The notes: generated by a model not told the origin, from the letters alone. Shown: positions 25,494-35,894, counted from the first letter of the stretch. The stretch is 64,000 bases of DNA from Achromobacter aloeverae (GCF_004121055.1 NZ_PYAL01000002.1:124001-188000); one strand, 5' to 3'. Program-made: numbers and translations.

Positions 25494-25542
25494 GGCGGAT
25501 GGCGGCGCAGGGAAAGGGGTGACGGCGCGTCGCGGTGAAACT

Positions 25543-25580
25543 GGCCCGGCAGTCCCCGGGAGCCGGGGAACCGCCGGGCC
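25543..25580 (-). terminator. Long hairpin between the SDR and murJ
   Basis: GGCCCGGC with GCCGGGCC and TCCCCGG with CCGGGGA nest into one long stem. It lies just past the SDR stop on the minus strand. No T run follows, but the stem is strong. Confidence 0.55.
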
Positions 25581-25606
25581 GGCGCGGTCGCGCTCGTCCG
25601 CGGGCC

Positions 25607-26365
25607 TTACTTGGGCGGCATGCGGATGGCGCCATCCAGGCGGATGGTTTCGCCGTTCAGCATGTCATTGGTGATGATGCTTTGCACCAGCTTGGCATAG
25701 TCTTCCGGACGGCCCAGGCGGGCAGGGAAGGGGATGCTGGCGGCCAGCGAGTCCTGCACTTCCTGCGGCATGCCGAAGATCATGGGCGTGCCGAAAATGC
25801 CGGGGGCGATGGTCATGCAGCGGATGCCGACCTTGGACAGGTCGCGCGCTATCGGCAGGGTCATGCCCGCCACGCCGGCCTTGGACGCGGCGTAGGCGGC
25901 CTGGCCGATCTGGCCGTCGAAGGCCGCGACGGAGGCCGTATTGATCAACACGCCGCGCTCGCCGGTGGGCTCGGGCGTATTGGCGCCCATGGCTTCGGCG
26001 CACAGGCGCATCATGTTGAAGCCGCCGATCAGGTTGATCGAGATGACCTTCTGGAACAGGTCCAGCGGGTGCGGGCCATTCTTGCCGACGATGCGGGCGG
26101 CGGGCGCCACGCCGGCGCAATTGACCAGGCCGAACAGCGGGCCCAGCGCGACGGCGGCGGCCACCGCCGCCTTGGCGTCGGCCTCCTGCGTGACGTCGCA
26201 ATGCACGTAGTGCTGGCCCAGCTCCTGCGCCAGCTTGCCGCCGGCTTCGTCCTGCAGGTCCGCGATCACGACCTTGGCGCCGTTGGCCACCAGCATGCGC
26301 ACGGTGCCCGCGCCCAGTCCCGATGCGCCGCCCGTGACGATGAATACCTTGTTGGCGATTTCCAT
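25607..26365 (-). CDS. SDR-family 3-hydroxyacyl-CoA dehydrogenase type oxidoreductase
   Basis: A 252-residue short-chain dehydrogenase similar to the 17-beta-HSD10 / 3-hydroxy-2-methylbutyryl-CoA dehydrogenase group. It has [49 protein letters not shown] with the catalytic Ser and Tyr, and APGIFGTPM after the active site. The family oxidises branched-chain or fatty acyl-CoA intermediates. It starts 10 bp after adk and is probably co-transcribed with it. Confidence 0.9.
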   Translation of the reverse strand: MEIANKVFIVTGGASGLGAGTVRMLVANGAKVVIADLQDEAGGKLAQELGQHYVHCDVTQEADAKAAVAAAVALGPLFGLVNCAGVAPAARIVGKNGPHPLDLFQKVISINLIGGFNMMRLCAEAMGANTPEPTGERGVLINTASVAAFDGQIGQAAYAASKAGVAGMTLPIARDLSKVGIRCMTIAPGIFGTPMIFGMPQEVQDSLAASIPFPARLGRPEDYAKLVQSIITNDMLNGETIRLDGAIRMPPK

Positions 26366-26375
26366 GGGGCGGGCC

Positions 26376-27071
<696 letters not shown>

Positions 27072-27133
27072 TTATGCCGCAATGCGGGGCGGGTTGCGCC
27101 GCTGCCGCCGGGCGAGCCTGTTGGGATAGGCCC

Positions 27134-27898
27134 TTATAACCGATTTGCGTAGACGCGGCGCACGCGCTCCAGGTCTTCCGGCGTGTCCACGCCCGCGGCG
27201 GGCGCCTGGTTGACCTGGTGCACCACGATGGCATGGCCATGTTCGAGGGCGCGCAATTGCTCCAGGGCCTCCCAGCGTTCCAGCGCGCCTTGCGGCAGCG
27301 TCGGGAAACGGCGCAGGAAACCGGCGCGGTAGGCATAGAGGCCGATGTGGTGCCAGGCGGGCAGGCCGGGCGCCAGGATGCGGTCGCCGCCGGCCAACGC
27401 GTCGCGCGCCCAGGGGATGGGCGCGCGCGAGAAGTAGAGCGCGCGGCCATCGGCGGCGCAGACGGCCTTGACCACGTTGGGGTTGAACAACGCCGCCGCG
27501 TCGGCGATGGGACACGCGCAGGTGGCGATGGCCGCGTCGGGACGTTCGGCCAGCAGGCCGGCCACGGCGTCGACCAGCGTGGGTTCGATGAGTGGCTCGT
27601 CGCCCTGGACGTTGACCACCACGGCATCGTCCGCCAGCCCCAGCGCGTGCACGGCCTCCGACAGGCGGTCGGTGCCGGTGGGATGGTCGGCGCGCGTCAT
27701 CAGGGCTTCGATGCCGTGCTCGCGGACGGCGCGCGCCACGCGTTCGTCGTCGGTGGCCACCAGCACGCGGGCGGCGCCGGAAGCGGCCGCGCGTTCAGCC
27801 GTGCGCACCACCATGGGCTTGCCGGCGATGTCGGCCAGCGGTTTGTCGGGCAGGCGGGTGGAGGCGGCGCGGGCCGGGATGATGGCGACGAAGCTCAT
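27134..27898 (-). CDS. kdsB: 3-deoxy-manno-octulosonate cytidylyltransferase
   Basis: A 254-residue enzyme that activates Kdo as CMP-Kdo for lipopolysaccharide core synthesis. It starts [20 protein letters not shown], the nucleotide-binding loop, and has [10 protein letters not shown] and [13 protein letters not shown]. The ATG overlaps the stop of the upstream trm112-like gene by 4 bp, showing tight coupling with it and lpxK. Confidence 0.97.
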   Translation of the reverse strand: MSFVAIIPARAASTRLPDKPLADIAGKPMVVRTAERAAASGAARVLVATDDERVARAVREHGIEALMTRADHPTGTDRLSEAVHALGLADDAVVVNVQGDEPLIEPTLVDAVAGLLAERPDAAIATCACPIADAAALFNPNVVKAVCAADGRALYFSRAPIPWARDALAGGDRILAPGLPAWHHIGLYAYRAGFLRRFPTLPQGALERWEALEQLRALEHGHAIVVHQVNQAPAAGVDTPEDLERVRRVYANRL

Positions 27899-28089
27899 TG
27901 CGGCTGGTTGGCGCCGTTGCGCTCGCCGTCGAGCGAGCGCGCCTCGGATTCAAGCATGACGGGGATGCCGTCACGCACCGGAAAGGCCAGGCGGTCCGCC
28001 GCGCAGGTGAGTTCAGCCTGCTGGCGGTCGTATTTCAGACGGCCCTTGCAGATGGGGCAGACGAGGATGTCGAGCAGTCGGGATTCCAT
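27895..28089 (-). CDS. Trm112/YcaR-family small protein
   Basis: A 64-residue protein. [20 protein letters not shown] and [16 protein letters not shown] are the Trm112 / YcaR signature, with one CxxC and a later cysteine. The bacterial role is poorly known; the gene is very often between lpxK and kdsB, exactly as here. It overlaps kdsB by 4 bp. Confidence 0.93.
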   Translation of the reverse strand: MESRLLDILVCPICKGRLKYDRQQAELTCAADRLAFPVRDGIPVMLESEARSLDGERNGANQPQ

Positions 28090-28099
28090 GGGCGGAATT

Positions 28100-29164
28100 C
28101 TAGTGCAGATTGGCGGGCTGCGCCGGGCGCGCGGACGCTTGCAGCGCGCCGGCCAGCCAGTCGAAGAAGCGCGGATCGGAAAAGCGCGGCACCGCCGGCA
28201 CCACCCACAGGCGATGATCGCCCAGGCCCAGGCACTTGACCGCGTCCTTGGTCGTGACCAGGATGAGGTCCGCGGGCACGTGGCGGAACGGGGAGTGGCT
28301 GTAGCTGTAGTGGTCCGGCAGGGGCACGGTGGCCGCCAGCGGCATGCCGCTGGCGCGCAGGGACGCGAAGAAGCGCTGCGGGTTGCCGATGCCGGCGGCC
28401 GCGGCGATGCGGTCCTGGGCGTAGTCCTCGCGCAGCTCCCACAGGGTGCGGCGCTGGCCGTCGCGCAGGCGCCAGGCCTCGGTCAATTCCATCCACATGT
28501 TCACGCGGCGTGGCTTGCTGTCCGCCGCCGGCGCCGGGGCCTCGGCATCGGCCACGTTGTCGATGATGACGTCGACGTCGGCCAGCCGGCCGGGCGGCTC
28601 GCGCAGCGGGCCGGCCGGCAGCAGCCGGCCGTTGCCGACGCCGCGGTCGTCCTGCACCACGATCTCGATATCGCGCGCCAGCGCCAGGTGTTGCAGGCCG
28701 TCGTCCGAAATGATGACGTCGACTTCCGGATGCGCGCTGAGCAGGGTGCGCGCCGCGCGCGGCCGGTCCGGATGCACCGAGATGGGCGCGCCGGTGGCGC
28801 GGGCGATGAGCGCCGGCTCGTCGCCGAAGCGGTCCGCCGACAGGTCGCCGCGACCCACGTGCGCATGTTTCCCGACCTTGACGCCGTAGCCTCGGCTGAC
28901 CACGCCGGGCGTATGGCCCCGTTCGCGCAAGGCCTTGACCAGCGCCACCACGACAGGCGTCTTGCCGGTGCCGCCGACGTAGATGTTGCCCACGACGATG
29001 ACCGGCACCGGCGGGCGATAGGCCTCGCGCCAGCCGCGCCGGTAGGCGGCGCGCTTGGCCGTGACCGCCAGCCAGGCAAGGCCGGAAAGCGGCAGCAGCA
29101 GGTTGGAAAGCCAGCCGCCGTGTTGCCACTGCCGCTGTATCAGGCGGGTTGCGAGGGTGCTCAC
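28100..29164 (-). CDS. lpxK: Tetraacyldisaccharide 4'-kinase
   Basis: A 354-residue membrane-bound kinase that adds the 4'-phosphate to lipid A precursor. The P-loop region is [19 protein letters not shown], with an N-terminal hydrophobic helix ([15 protein letters not shown]) and [13 protein letters not shown], a conserved motif. The start is GTG at 29164, overlapping the exbD stop by 4 bp. It belongs to the exbB-exbD-lpxK-trm112-kdsB unit. Confidence 0.97.
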   Translation of the reverse strand: MSTLATRLIQRQWQHGGWLSNLLLPLSGLAWLAVTAKRAAYRRGWREAYRPPVPVIVVGNIYVGGTGKTPVVVALVKALRERGHTPGVVSRGYGVKVGKHAHVGRGDLSADRFGDEPALIARATGAPISVHPDRPRAARTLLSAHPEVDVIISDDGLQHLALARDIEIVVQDDRGVGNGRLLPAGPLREPPGRLADVDVIIDNVADAEAPAPAADSKPRRVNMWMELTEAWRLRDGQRRTLWELREDYAQDRIAAAAGIGNPQRFFASLRASGMPLAATVPLPDHYSYSHSPFRHVPADLILVTTKDAVKCLGLGDHRLWVVPAVPRFSDPRFFDWLAGALQASARPAQPANLH

Positions 29165-29577
29165 CGGGCGGTCTGCGTGGCGAAGTTGACGCGGGCGATG
29201 CCGGCCTGGCGGGCGGCTTCCATGACGTTGACCACCGTCTGGTGGGTGGCCAGCGCATCGGCGTTGATGACCAGGACGGGACCCTTGCGGTTGGCCGCCA
29301 CGCCGCGCAGCGCCGCGGCGATGTCCGTGGCGGTGCTGGCTTCCAGCAGCTTGCCGTCCAGCGCGTAGTGGCCGTCCTGGCTGATCGCCACTTCGATGGG
29401 CGCGGCCACCTGCTGCTCGGCGGCGGCCTGCGGCAGGGTGACCTTGAGCTGGCTGAAGCGGGCGAAGGACGTGGTGGCGGCCAGGAAGATCAGGATGACG
29501 AGCAGCACGTCGATGAGCGGGATCAGGTTGATCTCCAGTTCATCCCCGCGGCGGGAGCGCAAGCCGCCGAAATTCAT
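29161..29577 (-). CDS. exbD: ExbD/TolR-family biopolymer transport protein
   Basis: A 138-residue protein with one N-terminal membrane helix ([20 protein letters not shown]), containing the conserved proton-path aspartate, and a periplasmic domain. With ExbB it uses the proton gradient to drive TonB-type transport or a related envelope task. It overlaps exbB and lpxK by 4 bp on each side. No tonB gene is nearby. Confidence 0.94.
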   Translation of the reverse strand: MNFGGLRSRRGDELEINLIPLIDVLLVILIFLAATTSFARFSQLKVTLPQAAAEQQVAAPIEVAISQDGHYALDGKLLEASTATDIAAALRGVAANRKGPVLVINADALATHQTVVNVMEAARQAGIARVNFATQTAR

Positions 29578-30239
29578 GACAGCGCATCCTGGAAGACGGG
29601 TTCGCGCAGGCCGCCATCCTCGTCCTGCCCCGTGGCGCGGCGGGCGCCGCCGAGGATGCGGGCCGCGCGGCCCGCCGCCTGTTCCATCTGGTGCAGGTAG
29701 CCGTCGATGCGGCCGCGCAGGTAGCGGTGGAAGATCATGGCCGGGATGGCGATGAGGATGCCGAACCCCGTGTTGTAGAGGGCGACCGAGATGCCGTGCG
29801 CCAGTTGCGCGGGGTCGCCGCCCACCGGCGAATAGGAGCCGAAGATGTCTATCATGCCCACCACCGTGCCGAACAGGCCCAGCAGGGGCGCCACCACGGC
29901 AATGGTGCCCAGCGCCGACACGTAGCGGTTCAGGTCATGGGCGACGGCCCGGCCGGCATCCTCGACCGCCGCGCGCATTTCGTCGCGCGGCGCGTGGCGG
30001 TTGCGCAGGACCTCGGCCAGGACGCGGCCCAGCGGGGAGTTGCGCTCCAGCCGGTTGATGGCTTCGGGACTGTCCTGCCGGTTGCGCACCATGTCGAGCA
30101 CCTGGGACAGCAGGCCGGACGGCACGACCAGGCTGCGGCGCAGTGAGAGCAGCCGCTCGAAAATCAGGGCCAGGCAAAGGACCGAGGTGGCGAGCAAGAA
30201 CCAGATCGGCCAACCGGCGTCGCGAAGAATGGACAGCAA
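29574..30239 (-). CDS. exbB: ExbB/TolQ/MotA-family proton channel protein
   Basis: A 221-residue membrane protein with three helices. The signature segment APLLGLFGTVVGMIDIFGSY and GISVALYNTGFGILIAIPAM line the proton path. It forms the channel complex with ExbD, encoded next. It heads the lipid-A/Kdo gene unit that runs leftwards; the 375-bp region upstream should carry the promoter. Confidence 0.94.
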   Translation of the reverse strand: MLSILRDAGWPIWFLLATSVLCLALIFERLLSLRRSLVVPSGLLSQVLDMVRNRQDSPEAINRLERNSPLGRVLAEVLRNRHAPRDEMRAAVEDAGRAVAHDLNRYVSALGTIAVVAPLLGLFGTVVGMIDIFGSYSPVGGDPAQLAHGISVALYNTGFGILIAIPAMIFHRYLRGRIDGYLHQMEQAAGRAARILGGARRATGQDEDGGLREPVFQDALS

Positions 30240-30614
30240 GGAGGGGCTCCAGGAAGGGCGCGGCTAGCGTCCCGAGGGCGGGAAATCGGGGGGACCAAGG
30301 CGAACTGTAACGGGCCGGACGCCGCCCTGGCAATAGCGGCCGATCGCGCCGGGATCGCCCGGACGGATGGGCGATCTATCCACAGATTCTGTGGATAATT
30401 CTGTGCAGAAATCGGCCGGAACCCGCATTCATGCGGGCTGCGCGTCGGTACGCGGGCAGTGGGTAAAAAGGGCTTTGTGGTCTTTTTTTATAGAAATCAA
30501 TGGGTTGCGGAAGGTTTATAAAGTAAAAGCGAACGTCGCGTAAGAATTCCGGGCCGAGGTATCATTCAGCCCATATTTCTTTGGCCTGTGGAAAGGTTCG
30601 GCCCGGAAAGCCTC
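30240..30614. other. Intergenic region between exbB and xseA (375 bp)
   Basis: This divergent spacer must carry promoters for the exbB unit and xseA. It holds a pair of DnaA-box-like sequences at 30376-30398 and AT-rich patches at 30485-30540. No gene or RNA was recognised in it. Confidence 0.5.
30376..30398. promoter_or_regulatory. Inverted pair of DnaA-box-like sequences
   Basis: CTATCCACA on the plus strand faces TTATCCACA on the minus strand (plus-strand TGTGGATAA at 30390-30398). The second is an exact consensus DnaA box, the first has one mismatch. Together they make a palindrome with 8-bp arms (ATCCACAG and CTGTGGAT). They lie between divergent exbB and xseA. DnaA control of xseA is possible but unproven. 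Confidence 0.5.
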
Positions 30615-32021
30615 ATGACAATTGAATTTACGGTCAAAGACGACGTATTTACGCGGGATATCCTGACAGTTGCCCAGTTGAACCAAGCCGTGGGGCGGGT
30701 CCTGGAGCGCAATGTCCCGGCCCTGTGGGTTCGCGGCGAGATTTCGAATTTCACGGCCGCGGCGTCCGGCCACTGGTACTTCACCCTGAAGGACAGCCAG
30801 GCAGCGGTGCGCGGCGTCATGTTCCGCAGCCGGGCGGCGGCCGTCGGCTTCATGCCCCGGGCGGGCGACAAGGTCGAGGTGCGGGCCCGCGTCACCCTTT
30901 ACGAACCGCGCGGCGACTACCAGTTGCAGGTCGATGCCATGCGGCGGGCCGGCCTGGGCGACCTGTACGAGGCCTTCCTGCGCTTGAAGCAGAAGCTGGG
31001 GGCGGAGGGATTGTTCGAGGAGGCGCGCAAGCGTCCCCCCGTCCTGCTGCCGCGCGCCATCGGCGTCGTGACCTCGCTGCACGCCGCCGCGCTGCGCGAC
31101 GTCCTGACGGCCCTGGAGCGGCGCGCGCCGCAGGTGCCCGTCATCATCTATCCCGCACCGGTGCAAGGGGCCGACTCGGCGCCGCGGCTGGCGGCCGCCA
31201 TCGCCAGCGCCAACCGGCGCGCCGAGGTCGACACGCTGTTGCTGGTGCGCGGCGGCGGCAGCATCGAGGACTTGTGGAGCTTCAACGACGAGGCGCTGGC
31301 GCGCCAGGTGGCGGCCAGCGCCATTCCGGTGATCTGCGGCGTCGGCCACGAAACCGATTTCACCATTGCCGACTTCGTCGCCGACGTGCGGGCGCCCACG
31401 CCCACCGCCGCGGCGGAACTGGCCTGCCTGCCGCGCCAGGAGCTGTACCAGCGCGTGCGCGTCGTGGCGCGTGAATTACAGCGGGTTCAGCAACGCCTGC
31501 TCGACCGCGCGGCCCAGCGCCTGGACCGGGCGGCCGGTCAACTGACCTCGCCGCAGCAACGGCTGGCGCACCAGGCCGACCGCCTGGCGGCCTTGCGCCA
31601 CCGGCTGCTCAATGCCTGGCCGGGGCCGCGGGGAAGGCGGCAGGCGCGCCTGGACCTGCTACTGGCACGCCTGCGCCACCGCGGTCCGGACGTGGCGCGC
31701 GCCCGCGACGCGCTGGCCGGACAGGCACGTCAGTTGCTCCAGGCGCACAGGCGCCTGCTGGAGTCGCGACGCAGCCGGCTGCAGTCGCTATCGGCCCAGT
31801 TGCGGGCTTTCGATCCCGGCCAGGTGCTTGCCCGCGGCTATGCCCTGGCGCGCGATGGCGAAGGCCGCCTGGTCCGCGATGCGGCGGCGCTGGCCCCGGG
31901 ACAGCGGCTGGCGCTGGAGTTCGCGCGGGGCGGCGCCCGCGTCGACGTGGTCGACGTGTTCGACATGCCGCAAGACGGCCGCGCACCCGCGGCGGACCGG
32001 CCCGGCGGTGGCGCCGATTGA
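30615..32021 (+). CDS. xseA: Exodeoxyribonuclease VII large subunit
   Basis: A 468-residue nuclease subunit. An N-terminal OB-fold (VPALWVRGEISNFTAAASGH) is followed by the catalytic domain with YPAPVQGADSAPRLAAAI and VRGGGSIEDLWSFNDE, then GVGHETDFTIADFVADVRAP. A long coiled-coil-prone arginine-rich segment follows, and a C-terminal S1-like part has DPGQVLARGYAL. With XseB (not in the window) it degrades single-stranded DNA. The GTG at 30588 is less likely than the ATG at 30615. Confidence 0.96.
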   Translation: MTIEFTVKDDVFTRDILTVAQLNQAVGRVLERNVPALWVRGEISNFTAAASGHWYFTLKDSQAAVRGVMFRSRAAAVGFMPRAGDKVEVRARVTLYEPRGDYQLQVDAMRRAGLGDLYEAFLRLKQKLGAEGLFEEARKRPPVLLPRAIGVVTSLHAAALRDVLTALERRAPQVPVIIYPAPVQGADSAPRLAAAIASANRRAEVDTLLLVRGGGSIEDLWSFNDEALARQVAASAIPVICGVGHETDFTIADFVADVRAPTPTAAAELACLPRQELYQRVRVVARELQRVQQRLLDRAAQRLDRAAGQLTSPQQRLAHQADRLAALRHRLLNAWPGPRGRRQARLDLLLARLRHRGPDVARARDALAGQARQLLQAHRRLLESRRSRLQSLSAQLRAFDPGQVLARGYALARDGEGRLVRDAAALAPGQRLALEFARGGARVDVVDVFDMPQDGRAPAADRPGGGAD

Positions 32022-32151
32022 ATACCCCAGGATCGAATATCCAAAGATCGATTTTTTATCCCGCGTCCCCGCAGGGATAAGACGGTGTCCCTCAAAACAG
32101 CCGATACAATGATCGGTTGTGATCGTGCTCTCAACCAAGAAGGAATCGACA

Positions 32152-32730
32152 ATGGCGCACACGCTTCCCCCCCTGCCTTATGCACTGGATGCCCTGGCCC
32201 CCCGCATTTCCAAGGAAACGCTGGAGTTCCACTACGGCAAGCACCATCAAACCTACGTCACCAACCTGAACAACCTGATCGGCGGCACCGAGTTCGAGAA
32301 CGCCTCCCTGGAAGACATCGTCAAGAAGTCGTCCGGCGGCGTGTTCAACAACGCGGCCCAGGTCTGGAACCACACTTTCTACTGGAATTCGTTGTCCCCC
32401 AAGGGCGGCGGCGAGCCCACCGGCAAGCTGGCGGACGCCATCAAGGCCAAGTGGGGCAGCGTCGATGCCTTCAAGGAAGCCTTCAACAAGTCGGCCGCCG
32501 GCAACTTCGGCTCGGGCTGGACCTGGCTGGTCAAGAAGCCCGACGGCACGCTGGACATCGTCAACACCAGCAACGCCGCCACCCCGCTGACCACCGCCGA
32601 CAAGGCCCTGCTGACCTGTGATGTGTGGGAACACGCCTACTACATCGACTATCGCAACGCCCGTCCCAAGTACCTGGAGAACTTCTGGGCGCTGGTGAAC
32701 TGGGAGTTTGCCGCGCAAAACCTGGGCTGA
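32152..32730 (+). CDS. sodB: Superoxide dismutase [Fe]
   Basis: A 192-residue Fe/Mn-type SOD. The metal ligands sit in [17 protein letters not shown] and [11 protein letters not shown]. The glutamine in [13 protein letters not shown], placed before the second histidine, is typical of iron enzymes. It converts superoxide to peroxide and oxygen in the cytoplasm. The ATG at 32152 follows AAGGAATCG. A clear terminator follows the gene. Confidence 0.97.
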   Translation: MAHTLPPLPYALDALAPRISKETLEFHYGKHHQTYVTNLNNLIGGTEFENASLEDIVKKSSGGVFNNAAQVWNHTFYWNSLSPKGGGEPTGKLADAIKAKWGSVDAFKEAFNKSAAGNFGSGWTWLVKKPDGTLDIVNTSNAATPLTTADKALLTCDVWEHAYYIDYRNARPKYLENFWALVNWEFAAQNLG

Positions 32731-32765
32731 TCCGGCGCATTTCGATTTTCCGGAACGGTTCACGG

Positions 32766-32798
32766 GCCGGTCCTCCGCAAGGGGGACCGGCTTTTGTT
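32766..32798 (+). terminator. Rho-independent terminator of sodB
   Basis: GCCGGTCC and GGACCGGC form an 8-bp stem (32766-32791), followed by TTTTGTTT. It starts 36 bp after the sodB stop. Confidence 0.85.
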
Positions 32799-32850
32799 TG
32801 GCCGGCCTGCTTCGTTTGGCCGAGCCGCTACGTTTGGCGGACCCGCTTCC
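32797..32850. repeat. Three imperfect 18-bp tandem repeats after sodB
   Basis: TTTGGCCGGCCTGCTTCG, TTTGGCCGAGCCGCTACG and TTTGGCGGACCCGCTTCC follow one another directly after the sodB terminator. Nothing codes here. It is another example of the post-gene tandem repeats in this window. Confidence 0.65.
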
Positions 32851-32938
32851 TCGTCACGCCATTCAGGTCAATTTGGCGCGGCAAGTGCTATCTTGTCCGG
32901 TTTTCCCGCTACGTCCCTATCCCGGGCGCATCCCGACC

Positions 32939-34321
32939 ATGCCATCCTCCTCCCTGACGCGCCGGCTGCACCTGAGTCTACGCCGGCAGTTGCGCCATGC
33001 GCGCCGGCTTTCCCGCAAGAGCGTGCAGCTTGGCCTGGTGCTGGGGGGCGCCGCCCTGGTGGCGCTGGCTTCGCTGGCCTTCGCCAGGCTGGCCGACATC
33101 GCCCTGGAATGGAACGCCCTGTGGGTGGCGCGCGCCGGCTGGGCCGCCTTCATCGTCATGCCCCTGGGCCTGGCCGCGATACGCTGGCTGACCCTGCGCT
33201 ACGCGAACTACGCCGCCGGCAGCGGCATTCCCCAGGTGATCGGCGCATTGACCTTGCAGGGACGGCCGGTAGCGCAGGGCGGCCTGGTAACCCTGGCGCA
33301 CGCGCTCTGGAAGATCCCGCTGACTTTCGCCGGCATGCTGGTAGGCGCGTCGATCGGCCGCGAAGGGCCGTCGGTGCAGGTCGGCGCCGCCGTCATGCTG
33401 GCGTGGGGCAGGTTCTGGAAGAACCGCCAGTTGCCGCTGCAAGGTTTCCACAACAACGAACTCATCGCCGCCGGCGCGGCCGGCGGCCTGGCCGCCGCGT
33501 TCAACGCCCCCCTGGCGGGCGTCATTTTCGCCATCGAGGAACTGGGACGCGGCACCGCGCTGCGCTGGCAGCGGCTGGTGTTGATCGGCGTACTGGCCTG
33601 CGGCTTCATGGTGGTGGCCGTCAGCGGCAACAATCCCTATTTCGGCACCTTCGCCGGCAGCGTCTTGCCCAGCATGCTGGGCTGGGTGCTCCTGTGCGGC
33701 GTCATCAACGGCGCGCTGGGCGGTCTGTTCGCCCGCCTGCTGGGCAAGGGCGTGACGGTGCTTGCGCCCTTGCCATGGCGGGCCTGGATGCGGGCCCACC
33801 CGGTGCTCACCGCCGCCGCGATAGGCCTGGTGCTGGCGGCGATCGGTTATGCGACGCATGGGGCCATCTACGGCACCGGCTATGGCGCGGCCGCGGCGCT
33901 CCTGTCGGGGCAGCCCTTCGGCCATGAGGGCTTCGGCCTGCTGAAGTGGCTGGCCACGCTGCTGTCCTACTGGGCCGGCATCCCGGGCGGCATCTTCACG
34001 CCCGCGCTTACCACCGGCGCCGGTATCGGCCAGGAGATCTGGTCATGGACCGGCGGGTTGGTCGACCAGCGCGTGCTGGTGCTCGTGTCCATGGCGGCGT
34101 TTCTTGCCGCCGCCACGCAGGCGCCGTTGACCGCCGCCGTGGTGGTGATGGAAATGACGGGCAGCCAGCCCATGCTGTTCTGGCTGATCGCCGCCGCACT
34201 CGTCGCGTCGGTCGTGTCGCGCCAGTTCAGCCCCCATGCCTTCTATCACATGGCGGCGGGACGCTTCCGCCGGCAGATCCTGGTCGATACGGGACGCGCC
34301 CGGCAGTCGGCGGGGACTTGA
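32939..34321 (+). CDS. ClC-family chloride channel or Cl-/H+ antiporter
   Basis: A 460-residue inner-membrane protein with the three ClC anion-site motifs: AGSGIPQV, GREGPSVQVGA (gating glutamate) and GIPGGIFTPALTTG. About ten or more helices are visible, and AAFNAPLAGVIFAIEEL is typical of the family. It resembles ClcB-like proteins lacking CBS domains. The frame is open upstream to 32708, but the ATG at 32939 gives the usual N-terminus. Role: chloride/proton exchange, for example in acid stress (inference). Confidence 0.93.
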   Translation: MPSSSLTRRLHLSLRRQLRHARRLSRKSVQLGLVLGGAALVALASLAFARLADIALEWNALWVARAGWAAFIVMPLGLAAIRWLTLRYANYAAGSGIPQVIGALTLQGRPVAQGGLVTLAHALWKIPLTFAGMLVGASIGREGPSVQVGAAVMLAWGRFWKNRQLPLQGFHNNELIAAGAAGGLAAAFNAPLAGVIFAIEELGRGTALRWQRLVLIGVLACGFMVVAVSGNNPYFGTFAGSVLPSMLGWVLLCGVINGALGGLFARLLGKGVTVLAPLPWRAWMRAHPVLTAAAIGLVLAAIGYATHGAIYGTGYGAAAALLSGQPFGHEGFGLLKWLATLLSYWAGIPGGIFTPALTTGAGIGQEIWSWTGGLVDQRVLVLVSMAAFLAAATQAPLTAAVVVMEMTGSQPMLFWLIAAALVASVVSRQFSPHAFYHMAAGRFRRQILVDTGRARQSAGT

Positions 34322-34432
34322 GCCGGCTGTCCATCCTGTAGACGTCCATTCAATGGACGTTAAGGCCTTGCATCGCGGTGATGCAAAGCGGGCTGCGCTA
34401 CCATCTCCGCTCCTATCTACTGAGAGCCTGCC

Positions 34433-35638
34433 ATGACCGAGCAAGCCTTTATCTGCGATGCCATCCGTACTCCCTTCGGCCGTTACGGCGGCGCACTGTC
34501 CGCGGTGCGCGCCGATGACCTGGGAGCCGTGCCGATCAAGGCATTGATGGCCCGCAACACCGGAGTGCAGTGGGACGAACTGGACGACATCATCTTCGGC
34601 TGCGCCAACCAGGCCGGCGAAGACAACCGCAACGTGGCCCGCATGGCCTCCCTGCTGGCCGGCCTGCCGGTCGGCGTGCCGGGGTCCACCATCAACCGCC
34701 TGTGCGGCTCGGGGCTGGATGCCCTGGGCACCGCCGCGCGCGCCATCCGCGCCGGCGAAACCACCTTGATGCTGGCCGGCGGCGTCGAAAGCATGAGCCG
34801 CGCGCCTTTCGTCATGGGCAAGGCCGAAACGGCGTTTTCGCGCAATGCGGCGATCTACGACACGACCATCGGCTGGCGTTTCGTGAACAAGCTGATGAAG
34901 GCGCAATACGGTGTCGACGCGATGCCGGAAACCGCCGAAAACGTTGCTGACGACTTCAAGATCAGCCGCGAGGACCAGGATATTTTCGCCTTGGCCAGCC
35001 AGGAAAAGGCCGTGCGGGCCCAGCAATCCGGTTTCTTCGATGCGGAATTGACGTCGGTGTCGGTGCCGCAGAAGAAGGGCGACGCCATCATCGTCGACAA
35101 GGACGAGCATCCGCGCTCGACCAGCCTGGAAGCGCTGGCCCGCTTGAAGGGCGTGGTGCGCGAGGGCGGTTCGGTGACGGCCGGCAATGCATCCGGCGTC
35201 AACGATGGCGCGGCCGCCTTGTTGCTGGCGAGCGAGGGCGCCTTGTCGCGGCATGGCCTGAAGCCGCGCGCCCGCGTGGTCGGCATGGCCACCGCCGGCG
35301 TACCGCCGCGCATCATGGGCATGGGCCCCGCGCCGGCCACCCGCAAGGTGCTGGCCCTGACGGGCCTGAAGCTGGAGCAGATGGACGTCATCGAGCTGAA
35401 CGAGGCCTTTGCCGCCCAGGGCCTGGCCGTCCTGCGCGACCTCGGCATCGCCGATAACGACCCGCGCGTGAATCCCAATGGCGGCGCGATCGCCCTGGGC
35501 CATCCCCTCGGCGCCAGCGGCGCCCGCCTGGCCACCACCGCGGTCAACCAGCTGGAACGCAGTGGCGGCCGTTATGCGCTGTGCACCATGTGCATCGGCG
35601 TCGGCCAGGGCATCGCGGTCATCCTGGAACGCGTTTGA
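34433..35638 (+). CDS. pcaF: 3-oxoadipyl-CoA/acetyl-CoA thiolase
   Basis: A 401-residue thiolase. Catalytic motifs are NRLCGSGLDALGTAAR (nucleophile C91), NPNGGAIALGHPLGASGAR and CTMCIGVGQGIAVILERV at the C-terminus. It starts MTEQAFICDAIRTPFGRYGG, the pattern of beta-ketoadipyl-CoA thiolase (PcaF/PaaJ), which makes acetyl-CoA and succinyl-CoA at the end of the aromatic ketoadipate path. No other pca or paa gene lies beside it, so a general thiolase role is also possible. Confidence 0.9.
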   Translation: MTEQAFICDAIRTPFGRYGGALSAVRADDLGAVPIKALMARNTGVQWDELDDIIFGCANQAGEDNRNVARMASLLAGLPVGVPGSTINRLCGSGLDALGTAARAIRAGETTLMLAGGVESMSRAPFVMGKAETAFSRNAAIYDTTIGWRFVNKLMKAQYGVDAMPETAENVADDFKISREDQDIFALASQEKAVRAQQSGFFDAELTSVSVPQKKGDAIIVDKDEHPRSTSLEALARLKGVVREGGSVTAGNASGVNDGAAALLLASEGALSRHGLKPRARVVGMATAGVPPRIMGMGPAPATRKVLALTGLKLEQMDVIELNEAFAAQGLAVLRDLGIADNDPRVNPNGGAIALGHPLGASGARLATTAVNQLERSGGRYALCTMCIGVGQGIAVILERV

Positions 35639-35653
35639 AGTAGCCTGGGTCGA

Positions 35654-35831
35654 CCCGGCGGTAAAAATGCCCCCACGCCGCGCGGCTGGCGCCGCTTGCT
35701 GCCCCCCAAAGGGGGCGCTTTTACCTTGGGGGCGGCCCGGCGGTAAAAATGCCCCCACGCCGCGCGGCTGGCGCCGCTTGCTGCCCCCGGAGGGGGCGCT
35801 TTTACCTTGGGGGCGGCCCGGCGGTAAAAAA
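35654..35831. repeat. 82-bp tandem duplication downstream of the thiolase gene
   Basis: A unit starting CCCGGCGGTAAAAATGCCCC occurs at 35654-35735 and again at 35736-35816 (81-82 bp, nearly identical), followed by a 15-bp partial third copy running into the terminator. Each unit contains self-complementary parts (GCGCGGCTGGCGCCGC, and CCCCC with GGGGG), so the RNA would fold strongly. It lies 15 bp after the stop codon. Confidence 0.9.
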
Positions 35832-35857
35832 ACCCCGGACGGTGTCTGGGGTTTTTT
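35825..35857. terminator. Bidirectional terminator between thiolase and DUF192 genes
   Basis: CCCCGGAC and GTCTGGGG form the stem (35833-35851) around GGT, with an A run before and a T run after. It can act on both converging transcripts. Confidence 0.85.
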
Positions 35858-35894
35858 ATGCCCACGCCAAACAGCGGGCTTTTATCTGGCGACG

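Noticed and set aside
23922-25538. A 538-codon plus-strand frame opposite murJ
   Set aside because: The translation is Gln/Gly/His-rich and has no domain, while the minus strand encodes a clear MurJ.
30376-30398. DnaA boxes considered as a replication origin
   Set aside because: Only two boxes are present and dnaA, dnaN, gyrB, rpmH, parA and gidA-type neighbours are absent.
32056-32080. Inverted repeat TTATCCC/GGGATAA before sodB, considered as an xseA terminator
   Set aside because: The T run is before the stem on the plus strand, so it cannot act as a usual terminator for xseA; it may be chance or an operator.
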